Notes under the pieces: generated by a model
The model's input: the letters and a program-made list of their open reading frames with translations, nothing else
Told to the model about the DNA's origin: nothing
Databases searched by the model: none
Shown here: positions 17,839 to 26,853 of the stretch, one piece after another
How positions within the stretch are numbered: the stretch's first letter is position 1
Layout: the number at the start of each line of letters is the position of its first letter
NCBI RefSeq assembly: GCF_003987495.1
Contig: NZ_NGJU01000017.1
Location: 1-64,000, forward strand
Length of the DNA: 64,000 bases
Direction: 5' to 3'
From: Vagococcus salmoninarum
GTDB lineage: Bacteria; Bacillota; Bacilli; Lactobacillales; Vagococcaceae
Made by a program: the position numbers and the translations under genes

Positions 17839-18615
17839 TTAAAGTCCTTTTTTTCCGATAAAAGGCAGAAATTTCGGTGTTTTTTCCGCATAAGCGATGA
17901 AATCTGGACGATCCTTGTATTTTTTTTCTAATAAAGGCACACCTGAGACAAATAATAATAATAGAGTTATGATAATCGGCCCAATTATCCCACTGATATT
18001 TCTTAACTCAACAAGAGTAATTAAATAAATGCCCCACCATGACATGGCTTCACCAAAATAATTAGGGTGCCGAGTTAATGACCACAAGCCAGTTGTTAAT
18101 AACTTCCCTTGATTCTCCGACTTCCCTTTAAAGACCATCAACTGGTAATCTCCAACAACTTCAAAGGTAAAACCAATCACCCAAATAGCTATTCCGAGAC
18201 TATTGATTACAGTAAAATTTTTTATCGAACTAGTCATCACTAAGATAATCGGCAGAGACACTATGTAGAGCAACACCCCTTGCAAGACAAAAACATTTAA
18301 GTATGCTTTCAACCTTGGCCACTGTGTCCCCCAACGTTTACGCATATTTACATAGCGATAATCTTCTGGCTTACCGATATTTCGCTTAGCTAAATGTATA
18401 AATAAACGCACTCCCCAAATAGTCGTACAAACTAAAGTCACTGTGGCTGCTAACGTTTTATTAGGCATATTCAAGTAACCAGTCACTGCGACTAAGATAA
18501 AACCAATTCCCCACGCTAAATCTACAATAGAGTTATTATTTAGTAATTGAGCCCAAATAAATAGGCCTGTGAAATAAATAAACAAGACGCTTGCAATAAT
18601 TAAATAAATTGACAT
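17839..18615 (-). CDS. DUF1295 integral membrane protein (steroid 5-alpha-reductase-like)
   Basis: A 258-residue protein with about six membrane helices. It carries the C-terminal motif [19 protein letters not shown], diagnostic of DUF1295 and related to steroid reductases and isoprenylcysteine methyltransferases that act on membrane lipids. The true substrate in Firmicutes is not known. Only 3 bp separate it from the FakA-DegV fusion gene, so the two are surely co-transcribed, and a lipid-related role is a reasonable inference. Confidence 0.85.
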   Translation of the reverse strand: MSIYLIIASVLFIYFTGLFIWAQLLNNNSIVDLAWGIGFILVAVTGYLNMPNKTLAATVTLVCTTIWGVRLFIHLAKRNIGKPEDYRYVNMRKRWGTQWPRLKAYLNVFVLQGVLLYIVSLPIILVMTSSIKNFTVINSLGIAIWVIGFTFEVVGDYQLMVFKGKSENQGKLLTTGLWSLTRHPNYFGEAMSWWGIYLITLVELRNISGIIGPIIITLLLLFVSGVPLLEKKYKDRPDFIAYAEKTPKFLPFIGKKGL

Positions 18616-18618
18616 ATT

Positions 18619-20424
18619 TTACCCTCTTTCCTGATACGTTAAAGCAATTGCGACACTGCCTTGACCTGCTCCTAAGGCAACAACTGTTGAAATATTCATG
18701 ACATAAGCTGGGGCCACACCTATTTTTTCGGTATAAATTTTAGCCCATTCTTGAGCTTTTAAACTGTTTCCAGCATGGACAATACTATAACTTACTAACT
18801 GATGTTCTTTCGCTAATCGGCAGACTTTTTTCAAGATTTTTTTCTCACTGCCTTGGCGACTAAATGCCACCCCTGCAATTGCTCCACCGCCAGTTTTACT
18901 AAGACTGACTATCGGATTTAAGCTGATCCTTTTAATCACTTTGCCAACTTTAGTCGGAATTCTCCCTGAGCTAATCATCGCATCTAGACTTTCGATACTA
19001 ACAAAAATCTTGGTTCCTTGGATGGTATTATTAAGTTGTTCCACAATGTCATTAAATGGCCGCTGCTCCTCAATCATTTTGGCTGCCTCTAAAACGACTA
19101 GACCTTGCGCCGCCGAATTTTGTTTAGAATCAATCACCGCTACCTCAAAGCTTTGGCTGCGATAATTATTAGCAAGTTTCTCCACCGCATTATACGTCCC
19201 GCTCAACTCTTTAGCGACTGTGATAAAAATCACTTTTTCATAATGACTCTCTAAAAATGAAAATAGATTTTGGATTGTGGCTAAACTTGGCAAGGAAGTT
19301 GTTGACCGTTGATTGACCTGAGATGCCATTTGAAACAAACCTTGACTATCTAAGGTAACCTTATCAATATAAGCAACTCCATCAACGATAATTGTTAAAG
19401 GTAAAACATGAATTTGTTGATTTAAAAGCACCTTTTCAGGGATGTCCGCAACTGAGTCGGTGACGATTGCAATAGTTGAATTAGGTTCCGACTTCACTAG
19501 ATATTGTAACAACATGTCATCAGCCTTTTGCTGTTTAATCGTCCCTACCGCATTCAAAGAAGCGATAACCTTAGCTGGTTCATTCGTATGAATATGAACC
19601 CGAGTCTGTCTCTGAGTTTGACCGACAACTAAAGAATCCCCTAGTTCACGAAGCATGATTTTTAGTTCCTGACTATTTAAATAGACGTCTTCAAGCAATA
19701 TTTCTGTGCAATACCTAAACTTCGGTGCTTTCGTTATTTCCCGGTCTACGTTTAATTTCGACAATTTATTAATTGCTCCAGTTTGTTGATTGTCTGTTAC
19801 TACTGATACTTCCCCTAAAAAACTTTCAGTAAAGCCTTCTAAAAAATAAACAAAGCCTTTTGCCCCAGAATCGACTACTTTTCGTTTCTTGAGGATTGCT
19901 AATTGATTAGGCGTGTTTTTTAAAGCCACCTCAGCTGCTTTAAAGGCTAACTCTAAGGTTGCTTTCACTTCTCCTGTTTCAGCATAGTTGCTTCTAACAG
20001 CTTCTGCCCAAACTTTAATAACTGTTAACATTGTTCCTTCTACTGGTGTTTCAATCGCTTCATATGCGTAATCAACTGAGAATTGAAGAGTTTGGGTGAA
20101 ATCACTGAACTGATTGCTTTTAGTGTAGCGAGCTAACCCGCTAAAATATTGGGAAAGAATAATTCCCGAGTTGCCTCTCGCCCCTTCAAATGCGGCCTCC
20201 GCAATTTCTTCTAAGAAACTAGTAACTGTTTCAGTCTTCTGATATGTCGTAGTCAGAATCCCAGTCATCAATGAGGCTAAATTGCTTCCAGTATCACCAT
20301 CTGCAACTGGAAAAACATTGATCTCATTCAACTCATTTTTATTGGCAATCACCCGTTCTGCCCCTAACTTAAAGGCTTGAATCAAGTGGTTTAGTTCTAT
20401 TTTTGGGTTTTCTGGCACTAACAT
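18619..20424 (-). CDS. FakA (DhaL/middle domain) - DegV (FakB-like) fusion protein
   Basis: A 601-residue fusion. Residues 1-190 are a DhaL-like kinase domain with NVFPVADGDTGSNLASLM and GARGNSGIILSQYF. Residues about 230-305 match the FakA middle domain (YCTEILLED, RVHIHTNEPAKV). Residues about 315-601 are a DegV fatty-acid-binding domain (AIVTDSVADIP, TTSLPS, SGTYNA). FakA phosphorylates fatty acids presented by separate FakB/DegV proteins; here both appear in one chain. Start choice: ATG at 20424 lies only two bases from AGGAGG, so GTG at 20418 is an equally good start. Confidence 0.88.
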   Translation of the reverse strand: MLVPENPKIELNHLIQAFKLGAERVIANKNELNEINVFPVADGDTGSNLASLMTGILTTTYQKTETVTSFLEEIAEAAFEGARGNSGIILSQYFSGLARYTKSNQFSDFTQTLQFSVDYAYEAIETPVEGTMLTVIKVWAEAVRSNYAETGEVKATLELAFKAAEVALKNTPNQLAILKKRKVVDSGAKGFVYFLEGFTESFLGEVSVVTDNQQTGAINKLSKLNVDREITKAPKFRYCTEILLEDVYLNSQELKIMLRELGDSLVVGQTQRQTRVHIHTNEPAKVIASLNAVGTIKQQKADDMLLQYLVKSEPNSTIAIVTDSVADIPEKVLLNQQIHVLPLTIIVDGVAYIDKVTLDSQGLFQMASQVNQRSTTSLPSLATIQNLFSFLESHYEKVIFITVAKELSGTYNAVEKLANNYRSQSFEVAVIDSKQNSAAQGLVVLEAAKMIEEQRPFNDIVEQLNNTIQGTKIFVSIESLDAMISSGRIPTKVGKVIKRISLNPIVSLSKTGGGAIAGVAFSRQGSEKKILKKVCRLAKEHQLVSYSIVHAGNSLKAQEWAKIYTEKIGVAPAYVMNISTVVALGAGQGSVAIALTYQERG

Positions 20425-20664
20425 TCCCTCCTATGGTCTTGCTAGTCTCTTGCTTTTACAAGACGAGACTAAAAGTATTTTTGACTTTCTTTCCATCGTT
20501 TCATAAATACTTTATCCAAGTATACACTTATCGAACGATAAGTGGTAACTCAACGTTTTACTTTTTATTATTCTACCTATATTATAGCAAGTCGTGCTAA
20601 AATATAATTAAATACGATAAGCTGCTATATAAATAGACCTCTAATCGAAAAGGAGTTTTTTATA

Positions 20665-21099
20665 ATGATACAACTTGCTAGTAACATTACTCAAACAGAC
20701 TTAGATCAGATCAGTCAGATTTGGCTTGAGGCTAATCTTGACGCTCACGACTTCATCCCTCCCGTCTATTGGCAAGAACGCCAGGACCAAGTTAAAGAAC
20801 TATTACCTGAAGCTAGCCTTTTTTTAGCCTATCACCAGTCTGAAATTATTGGCTTTTTAGGACTTATGGATTCATACATTGCGGGGATTTTTGTAAAAAA
20901 AGCTTATACTAGTCAAGGCTTTGGCAAGGCTCTACTGGCAGCAGCCAAAGCTGAAGCCAGTGAACTTCATTTAAGTGTTTATCAAAAAAATGCCACTGCC
21001 CGCCAATTTTACTTAAAACAAGGCTTTGAGATTCAAAAAGAAGCCTTAGATACAGAAACGAATGAACTAGAACTAGAAATGACTTGGCGACAAGTCTAG
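20665..21099 (+). CDS. GNAT-family N-acetyltransferase
   Basis: A 144-residue acetyl-CoA-dependent acetyltransferase. The acetyl-CoA motif appears as VKKAYTSQGFGKALLAAA (about residues 77-94), followed by LSVYQKNATARQFYLKQGF typical of the YjaB/YhdJ-like group. AAAAGGAG precedes the ATG. It stops 13 bp before a DUF6176 gene on the same strand. The substrate is unknown. Confidence 0.88.
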   Translation: MIQLASNITQTDLDQISQIWLEANLDAHDFIPPVYWQERQDQVKELLPEASLFLAYHQSEIIGFLGLMDSYIAGIFVKKAYTSQGFGKALLAAAKAEASELHLSVYQKNATARQFYLKQGFEIQKEALDTETNELELEMTWRQV

Positions 21100-21112
21100 A
21101 AGGTGCTGACAC

Positions 21113-21460
21113 ATGTTAACAACTGAACTCACCCGCTTTAAAGTCAAAGCTGGTAAATCTGCCATTGTCGATGACTGGCTCGCTTTTTTAAATGAAAATA
21201 TGGCCGAAGTCTTAATTACTCTTGGAATGGAAAAAATATATGTGGAAACTATTTTTCGAGAAGTCTTAGATGGGCAAGAATACTTGTATTGGTACTCGAT
21301 TCAAGGAAGTGGTGGTCAAGAAGTCACTGATTCGACTCATTGGATTGATGAAAAATACTTAGCCTATTGGGCAGAATGTATTGATGAAAGTTTTCAACCC
21401 GTGGATTTAAAAACCGAAGTTATGATGATTCCTGACACAATCAAAAAAACGATGACTTAG
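21113..21460 (+). CDS. DUF6176 family protein
   Basis: A 115-residue soluble protein that I recognise as DUF6176-like (ELTRFKVKAGKS at the start, LYWYSIQG in the middle). Such proteins look like small ferredoxin-like or dabb-type domains. No function is known. It is probably in an operon with the upstream acetyltransferase and the broken membrane gene downstream. Confidence 0.65.
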   Translation: MLTTELTRFKVKAGKSAIVDDWLAFLNENMAEVLITLGMEKIYVETIFREVLDGQEYLYWYSIQGSGGQEVTDSTHWIDEKYLAYWAECIDESFQPVDLKTEVMMIPDTIKKTMT

Positions 21461-21469
21461 TAGGGCTTT

Positions 21470-21829
21470 TATGTCAAAAAAAATTTAACACCCCTTCTTC
21501 TGATTGGCTATTTGCTCCCTTTAAGTTTTTTCGCAATGTTTTTAGATTTTTACTTTGCCAGTCTAACAGGCTATCTCTTACAGTTCGCCTTGCATTTCAT
21601 AGCAGTCCTTTTAATTAGCCGTCTCAAAGAATCTAAACTAATCTTAGTTGGTATGAGCTTGTCTTTTTTAAGTGCTAGTTTATGTTTGTTTGGTTGGTTT
21701 TAGTAACCCTGACTATTGGGATACCTACTTTAAGCCATTCAGCCCTTTTGGCTGTTTGCTTACTATTACTCTTTTTAGTTTACTTAGTCAGTATTTTTTG
21801 TATTACTTATTACAATTTTTCAAAAATAA
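21470..21829 (+). pseudogene. Disrupted small multi-helix membrane protein
   Basis: An ATG at 21470 reads MSKKI and stops at once. Adding one A to the eight-A run after it opens MSKKNLTPLLLIGYLLPLSF and continues through three membrane helices to a stop at 21703. A second overlapping frame (from 21682) continues with a fourth helix, ALLAVCLLLLFLVYLVSIF. Read together they look like one four-helix protein of about 120 residues with two frame shifts. Alternatively two tiny membrane proteins are encoded. The second frame runs on to 21921, through a terminator-like hairpin. Confidence 0.5.
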
Positions 21830-21881
21830 AAAGACAAGTAGCTATCCCTAAGCGAGAGTTAGCAACTTGTCTTTATTTTTT
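21826..21881 (+). terminator. Plus-strand terminator after the small membrane gene
   Basis: AAAGACAAGT and ACTTGTCTTT, with an inner AGCTA/TTAGC pairing, form a hairpin followed by ATTTTTT. It ends the acetyltransferase-DUF6176 unit. Confidence 0.7.
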
Positions 21882-21883
21882 GA

Positions 21884-22024
21884 CAAAAGGAGAGCGACCA
21901 GTAATCATTACTGGCCGCTGAAGGAGTTTCATTTACTTATTAGTTCTGTAAGCTAATTAGCTAGTCAGACCCTTTAAGTAAATAATGAAAAAATGAAAAA
22001 TTTTAGTTAGGGTTTGTTTGGTAT
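21884..22024 (-). ncRNA. Candidate small RNA 1 (paralogue of the one at 52303-52401)
   Basis: Predicted RNA of about 141 nt on the minus strand. It starts ATACCAAACAAACCCTAAC, as its paralogue does apart from a three-base gap. It then has a long imperfect stem (TTTCAT-TTACTTA pairing with TAATAAGTAAATGAAA), a single-stranded AAACTCCTTCAG linker complementary to ribosome sites, and a terminator hairpin (GCGGCCAGTAAT with its G-U-containing partner). No coding potential is evident. Homology to the 52-kb copy is clear by eye in the 5' end, linker and terminator. Confidence 0.68.
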
Positions 22025-22030
22025 AAATAT

Positions 22031-22062
22031 ACTATAACTTTAGTTTATGACTAATTGATGAC
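22031..22062 (-). promoter_or_regulatory. Promoter of small RNA 1 with 11-bp direct repeat
   Basis: On the minus strand the order is GTCA, seven bases, GTCA, eleven bases, TATAGT, then six bases to the start ATACC. There is no -35 hexamer. The same spacing is found at 52265-52296. An 11-bp direct repeat in the -35 region is typical of OmpR-family response-regulator activation. Confidence 0.65.
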
Positions 22063-22113
22063 CTTTTAGTCTTTTTTTTTTTGAGGTTTTTACGCCTATT
22101 AATAGCTAAGTCA

Positions 22114-22716
22114 TTATTTGCGGCTTTGTAAAATAAAATAGCCTTTATCTTTCGTTAACGTTTCGACATTACCAAAAACTTCTGCCATTTTTTTAGCCGC
22201 ACTTGGTGCCCCTTGTTTCTTTTGAATAACGACCGTCAACGTGCCACCTTCTGCTAATAATGGGTAGGCGCCACTTAAAATTTCATGGACGACTTCTTTC
22301 CCAGCTCGAATTGGCGGGTTACTTAAAATTGCTGCATAACCAGTTTCTGTTACTTCACTATAAATATTTGAAGCATAAATCGTGACATTTTTAATGCCGT
22401 TGTTCGTCGCATTTTTTTGAGCTAAAGCCACCGCTCGTTCATTAATATCGACCATCTCAACATGACGGGTACTCGTTCTAGCTAATGCTAAACCGATTGG
22501 CCCATAACCACAGCCCACATCTAAAATATCCCCAGTTGGTAAGCCTTCTTCTGAAAATGCATCGATTAAGACTCGTGAGCCAAAATCAACAGTTTTCTTT
22601 GAAAAAACGCCACTATCTGTAGTAAAGCGGAAAGTCTTACCTTTTAAATCAAACATCCACTCTGATAAATCGTGGGGAGTACTTGGTTGGTTAGTATAAT
22701 AATGATTGTTACTCAT
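22114..22716 (-). CDS. Class I SAM-dependent methyltransferase, RsmC-like
   Basis: A roughly 200-residue protein of the small MTS-domain group (COG2813) related to 16S rRNA G1207 methyltransferase. It shows DVGCGYGPIGLALA (SAM motif I) and the catalytic ILSNPPIRAGKEVVHE (NPPI). It lacks the extra N-terminal domain of enterobacterial RsmC, as is usual in Firmicutes. I chose ATG 22716 (MSNNHYYT), eight bases after AAAGAG; an in-frame GTG at 22725 is possible. The start overlaps the end of the upstream hydrolase gene, so they are coupled. Confidence 0.88.
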   Translation of the reverse strand: MSNNHYYTNQPSTPHDLSEWMFDLKGKTFRFTTDSGVFSKKTVDFGSRVLIDAFSEEGLPTGDILDVGCGYGPIGLALARTSTRHVEMVDINERAVALAQKNATNNGIKNVTIYASNIYSEVTETGYAAILSNPPIRAGKEVVHEILSGAYPLLAEGGTLTVVIQKKQGAPSAAKKMAEVFGNVETLTKDKGYFILQSRK

Positions 22717-23293
22717 GGGAATCACTCTTTCTCTTGATTAATTTCTTGATTGCTTGATTAATTTCGCGACTTAACATGTCGTACCCGGCAGCTGAAAAAT
22801 GCAAACCATCGGCTTGTAAGTAGTTCTCAGGTTCGGGACTCGTTAACATAACCTCTAAAAGATTAATGACTGGTAGCTGAAGCTCTGTTGCTAACTCAAG
22901 GGCGGCAATAGTATAGCTCTCAATTGCTTCCAAAGGGCGATCTAAGCTTTGATTGCGCTGACTAGCAAAGGGGGTTGTTAATAAAATGACTTTCGCCGGT
23001 CCGATTGCTTCAATAATTTTTCGTAAATTGATTTGGTAGTCGGCTAATGAAACTTGATTATGCAACGCCACATCATTGGCGCCAAAAAAGACGGTGACAA
23101 CTTCCGGCTGATACGTCGTCACATGATTCCCTACCCGCTTTAATCCATCGACTGTTGTATCCCCTGGAATCCCAGCATTAATCACTTCGAATTGGCTAAA
23201 TTCTGCCTTGACTGCCTCAGTTAAAATCGGATTGATTTCCCCATCAGCATAGCCGGCAGTAATACTATCGCCAAATAAAATTATTTTTGTCAT
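22709..23293 (-). CDS. SGNH/GDSL-family hydrolase
   Basis: A 194-residue esterase/lipase-type enzyme with block I LFGDSITAGYADG (nucleophile Ser), block II with INAGIPGDTT, block III GANDV and block V DGLHFSAAGYD (Asp and His). No signal peptide is present, so it should be cytoplasmic. The ATG at 23293 (MTKIILFG) follows AAAGGTGG; an in-frame ATG eight codons earlier lacks a ribosome site. It is the first gene of a pair with the methyltransferase. Confidence 0.9.
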   Translation of the reverse strand: MTKIILFGDSITAGYADGEINPILTEAVKAEFSQFEVINAGIPGDTTVDGLKRVGNHVTTYQPEVVTVFFGANDVALHNQVSLADYQINLRKIIEAIGPAKVILLTTPFASQRNQSLDRPLEAIESYTIAALELATELQLPVINLLEVMLTSPEPENYLQADGLHFSAAGYDMLSREINQAIKKLIKRKSDSHE

Positions 23294-23404
23294 GATAATC
23301 CACCTTTCCCCTTTCATTTCAACGCATCTATGGCTTTTTATGTTATAATTCAGCTAGTTTTAATTCTAAATCATATAATAGCACGATAAAGGAGTTTTTT
23401 ATAG

Positions 23405-23941
23405 ATGCAGCCTTTAGATAATCCGACAAAATACTGGCGTGAATCACGAGTGATTCAAACACACCGAGTCTTTCCAACTGACTTAAATTCCCATGGTACC
23501 CTTTTTGGTGGTAAATTAATGGCCTTAATCGACGATACAGCTTCGATTTCAATTACTCGTCACTGTCGACGGAATTCTGTGACAGCTTCAACGGATCGCC
23601 TTGATTTCCTTCATCCCATTGGTGAAAACCACTCAGTCTGTGTCGAAACCTTTGTCAGCGGTACTGGTACGAAATCAATGGAAACTTTTGCCAAAATTAT
23701 TGGTGAAGACTTAATTAGTGGCGAGCGTTACTTAGCGGCTACTTGTTTTATGACTTTTGTCGCTGTGGCTTCTAAAGAAAAACCAGAAGCCGATTTCGCC
23801 GTGCCAGCTGTTCAACCGGAAACTAATGAAGAAATTATGATCTGTGCCGGTTATGAAGAACGACGCGCTCATGGCTTAAAAGAGAAAGCTTTTCATGAAA
23901 AATTCTCTAAAACCGTATCATTAAATATCCCTTGGATGTAA
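23405..23941 (+). CDS. Acyl-CoA thioesterase (hotdog fold, BACH/YkhA type)
   Basis: A 178-residue hotdog-fold protein with the characteristic NSHGTLFGGKLMALIDDTAS active-site helix (about residues 28-47) and the second conserved block DRLDFLHPIGENHSV. Family members hydrolyse acyl-CoA and form hexamers. AAGGAG precedes the ATG. The region upstream between it and the divergent GDSL gene is short and must hold both promoters. Confidence 0.9.
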   Translation: MQPLDNPTKYWRESRVIQTHRVFPTDLNSHGTLFGGKLMALIDDTASISITRHCRRNSVTASTDRLDFLHPIGENHSVCVETFVSGTGTKSMETFAKIIGEDLISGERYLAATCFMTFVAVASKEKPEADFAVPAVQPETNEEIMICAGYEERRAHGLKEKAFHEKFSKTVSLNIPWM

Positions 23942-24069
23942 TAAATGAGATTTTCTTAACAAAAAAGAGATTTCAGATTCAAATCTAAGATATTTACTTA
24001 ATATTATGATAAAATGTTTTCAATAGGACGATAGACAATCGTAAAATTTTAACGGAGGGCTAAAACCCA

Positions 24070-24993
24070 ATGAAGAGCTCAAAAAAGCACTATCAATTTT
24101 CTCGTGAAGAATGGAAGAAATTTTACCGTAATGGTATTCCCCCACTTTCCGAGGCTGAGTTACAAGAAATTAAAAGTTTTAACGACCGCATTTCTTTACA
24201 AGATGTTCAAGACATCTATATGCCTTTGACTCATCTCATCCATATTTATATGAAAGAGTATGAATCACTACAGTTAAGTAAAGGCTTATTTATGCAATCT
24301 TATCAAGGTCTGACACCTTTTATTATTGGGGTGGCTGGCAGTGTGGCTGTTGGGAAAAGCACGACGGCTCGTCTCTTACAAATGATGCTTTCGCGGATTT
24401 TTAAGCGCCGAAATGTCCAGTTGATTACAACAGATGGTTTCCTTTATCCGAATGCTGTTTTAGAAGAACGTGGCATTATGGATCGGAAAGGTTTCCCAGA
24501 AAGTTACGACATGGAACAACTGATTTCCTTCTTGGATAAAGTTAAAAGTGGCAAAGAAAACATTTCAACGCCCGTTTACTCCCACGATATTTACGATATT
24601 ATCCCAGATAAAGAAGAATTCATTAATGAACCGGATATCTTAATCGTCGAAGGCATTAACGTCTTACAAGTGCCGACGAATGAACAGATTTATATTAGTG
24701 ACTTCTTTGACTTCTCACTTTTTGTTGATGCCGATCCTGAGCTAATTGAAAAGTGGTATTTAACTCGCTTTGGCGCCTTACTAGATACGGCGTTTTTAGA
24801 ACCAGACAATTTTTATTATTCCTATGCCATCGGTAATCGTGAAGATGCCTTTGAAATGGCAAAAGGCGTTTGGCGAGACGTTAATCTAAAAAACTTAGAA
24901 GAGTTTATCTTACCGACACGGAACAATGCCGATATTATCTTACACAAAACTGATAATCATCAAATTGACCAAGTGTTCTTAACGAAGTATTAA
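24070..24993 (+). CDS. coaA: Type I pantothenate kinase
   Basis: CoaA phosphorylates pantothenate, the first step of coenzyme A synthesis. The 307-residue protein shows the P-loop GVAGSVAVGKST (about residues 89-100), LITTDGFLYPN, and VEGINVLQ, all typical of the prokaryotic type I enzyme. GGAGGGCT lies ten bases before the ATG. It is followed by guaA after 72 bp; no terminator is obvious in between. Confidence 0.97.
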   Translation: MKSSKKHYQFSREEWKKFYRNGIPPLSEAELQEIKSFNDRISLQDVQDIYMPLTHLIHIYMKEYESLQLSKGLFMQSYQGLTPFIIGVAGSVAVGKSTTARLLQMMLSRIFKRRNVQLITTDGFLYPNAVLEERGIMDRKGFPESYDMEQLISFLDKVKSGKENISTPVYSHDIYDIIPDKEEFINEPDILIVEGINVLQVPTNEQIYISDFFDFSLFVDADPELIEKWYLTRFGALLDTAFLEPDNFYYSYAIGNREDAFEMAKGVWRDVNLKNLEEFILPTRNNADIILHKTDNHQIDQVFLTKY

Positions 24994-25065
24994 CCAATGT
25001 ATAAATTAGTTAGTGGCAACATTAACTGAAAATAAAAAACTAATAAAAGATAAGGGTGAAGCTAC

Positions 25066-26622
25066 GTGACCAAGGTTGCCGACATGACAACATTAGAAAA
25101 AATCATCGTATTAGACTTCGGAAGTCAATACAACCAATTAATTACTCGACGGATTCGTGAATTCGGAGTGTTCTCTGAATTAATGAGCCACCGCATTACT
25201 GCGGCTGAGATCAAAGAAATCGCACCAAAAGGCATCATCTTTTCAGGTGGACCGAACAGTGTCTATGGGGACAATGCGTTCAAAGTCGATCCTGAAATTT
25301 TCAACTTAGGGATTCCCATCTTAGGAATTTGTTACGGCATGCAATTAATGACCTTAGAATTCGGCGGAACAGTTGAAGCTGCTTCGAAAAAAGAATACGG
25401 TCAAGCGTTCATCGACGTCCAAAACACTGAATCTGGTGTCTTTGCAAAATTACCTAAGAAACAACAAGTTTGGATGAGCCACGGCGATTTAGTCACTGAA
25501 GTCCCAGTTGGTTTTGAAGTCACTGCCACAAGTAGCGACTGCCCGATTGCGGCAATGTCAAACGAAGCTAAAAACTTCTACGCTGTCCAATTCCACCCAG
25601 AAGTTCAACATTCAGAATATGGCAATGACGTCTTACGTCACTTTGCTTTTGACGTCTGTGGCGCAACTGGCGACTGGTCAATGGGAAGCTTTATCGACAT
25701 CGAAATCGCAAAAATTCGCGAAACTGTTGGCGACAAAAAAGTCTTATTAGCTTTATCTGGCGGTGTTGACTCAAGTGTTGTTGGTGTCCTTTTACAAAAA
25801 GCCATCGGCGACCAATTAACATGTATTTTCGTTGACCACGGCTTACTCCGTAAAGACGAAGGCACTCAAGTAATGGAAATGTTAGGCGGAAAATTCGGCT
25901 TAAACATCATTAAAGTTGATGCTCAAAAACGTTTCATGGACAAACTAGCTGGTGTTTCTGACCCAGAACAAAAACGTAAAATCATTGGTAATGAATTCAT
26001 CTACGTCTTCGACGATGAAGCAACTAAGTTACAAGGCATTGAGTTCTTAGCTCAAGGAACGTTATACACTGACGTGATCGAAAGTGGAACGGAAACTGCT
26101 GAAGTCATTAAATCTCACCACAACGTTGGTGGCTTACCAGAAGACATGCAATTCAAATTAATTGAACCTTTAAATACGTTATTCAAAGATGAAGTTCGCG
26201 CAGTTGGAACTGAACTTGGCATGCCTGACAACATCGTTTGGCGCCAGCCTTTCCCAGGACCAGGTTTAGGTATTCGTGTCCTTGGTGAAATTACTGAAGA
26301 AAAACTAGAAATCGTCCGCGAAAGTGACGCTATCTTACGTGAAGAAATCGCCGCTGCCGGTCTTGACCGCGACGTTTGGCAATACTTCACTGTCTTACCA
26401 GGCATCCGTAGTGTTGGTGTGATGGGAGATGGCCGTACGTATGATTACACTGTTGGTATTCGTGCAATTACTTCTATCGATGGTATGACTGCTGACTTTG
26501 CCCGCTTTGATTGGGACTTATTACAAAAAATCTCTGTCAGAATCGTTAATGAAGTCGATCACGTTAACCGTATCGTGTACGATATTACGAGTAAACCACC
26601 AGCGACTGTTGAGTGGGAATAG
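25066..26622 (+). CDS. guaA: GMP synthase (glutamine-hydrolysing)
   Basis: GuaA converts XMP to GMP. It has an N-terminal class I glutamine amidotransferase domain (GICYGMQLM with the catalytic Cys; HPEV with the His), an ATP pyrophosphatase domain ([13 protein letters not shown]) and the dimerisation domain ending KPPATVEWE. The GTG at 25066 follows AAGGGTG with good spacing; an in-frame ATG at 25084 is a possible alternative. The gene is strongly biased toward C-ending codons, in contrast to the AT-rich genes that follow. The 3' end of guaA is a known integration site for mobile elements. Confidence 0.97.
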   Translation: MTKVADMTTLEKIIVLDFGSQYNQLITRRIREFGVFSELMSHRITAAEIKEIAPKGIIFSGGPNSVYGDNAFKVDPEIFNLGIPILGICYGMQLMTLEFGGTVEAASKKEYGQAFIDVQNTESGVFAKLPKKQQVWMSHGDLVTEVPVGFEVTATSSDCPIAAMSNEAKNFYAVQFHPEVQHSEYGNDVLRHFAFDVCGATGDWSMGSFIDIEIAKIRETVGDKKVLLALSGGVDSSVVGVLLQKAIGDQLTCIFVDHGLLRKDEGTQVMEMLGGKFGLNIIKVDAQKRFMDKLAGVSDPEQKRKIIGNEFIYVFDDEATKLQGIEFLAQGTLYTDVIESGTETAEVIKSHHNVGGLPEDMQFKLIEPLNTLFKDEVRAVGTELGMPDNIVWRQPFPGPGLGIRVLGEITEEKLEIVRESDAILREEIAAAGLDRDVWQYFTVLPGIRSVGVMGDGRTYDYTVGIRAITSIDGMTADFARFDWDLLQKISVRIVNEVDHVNRIVYDITSKPPATVEWE

Positions 26623-26717
26623 TAGCTAGTGTGAACACATTTTAAAGTATTGATTTAATAAGCTTTCAGCCTAATCATTACACTGTTTACGCATGAAATA
26701 TATCTTAAATCTGTTGT

Positions 26718-26744
26718 GATGTGACCGCATTGTGACCATTGAAG
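26718..26744 (+). repeat. TGTGACC direct repeat, first occurrence
   Basis: TGTGACC occurs at 26720 and again at 26731, a period of 11 bp. Diverged versions recur at 29137-29155 and 29219-29236. They border the AT-rich genes after guaA and could be arm-type integrase sites left by an integrated element. Confidence 0.4.
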
Positions 26745-26776
26745 CTAGTCTTAATTGACTAGCTTTTTAATTTAAT
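26744..26776 (+). terminator. Terminator after guaA
   Basis: GCTAGTC and GACTAGC form a stem around TTAATT, followed by TTTTTAATTT. A degraded copy of this hairpin (CTAGTCTAAATTGGCTA then five T) is visible near 28230, beyond the next gene. Confidence 0.7.
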
Positions 26777-26853
26777 TAAAAGTCAGAAATTAAGAACCAT
26801 ATTAAAAATTTTTGATATAATTAGGCACATAGTAATTTTAAGGAGGAAGAAGG

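Noticed and set aside
20403-20600. Plus-strand 65-codon frame upstream of the acetyltransferase
   Set aside because: It begins inside the divergent DegV-fusion gene start and has no ribosome site; best seen as promoter DNA.
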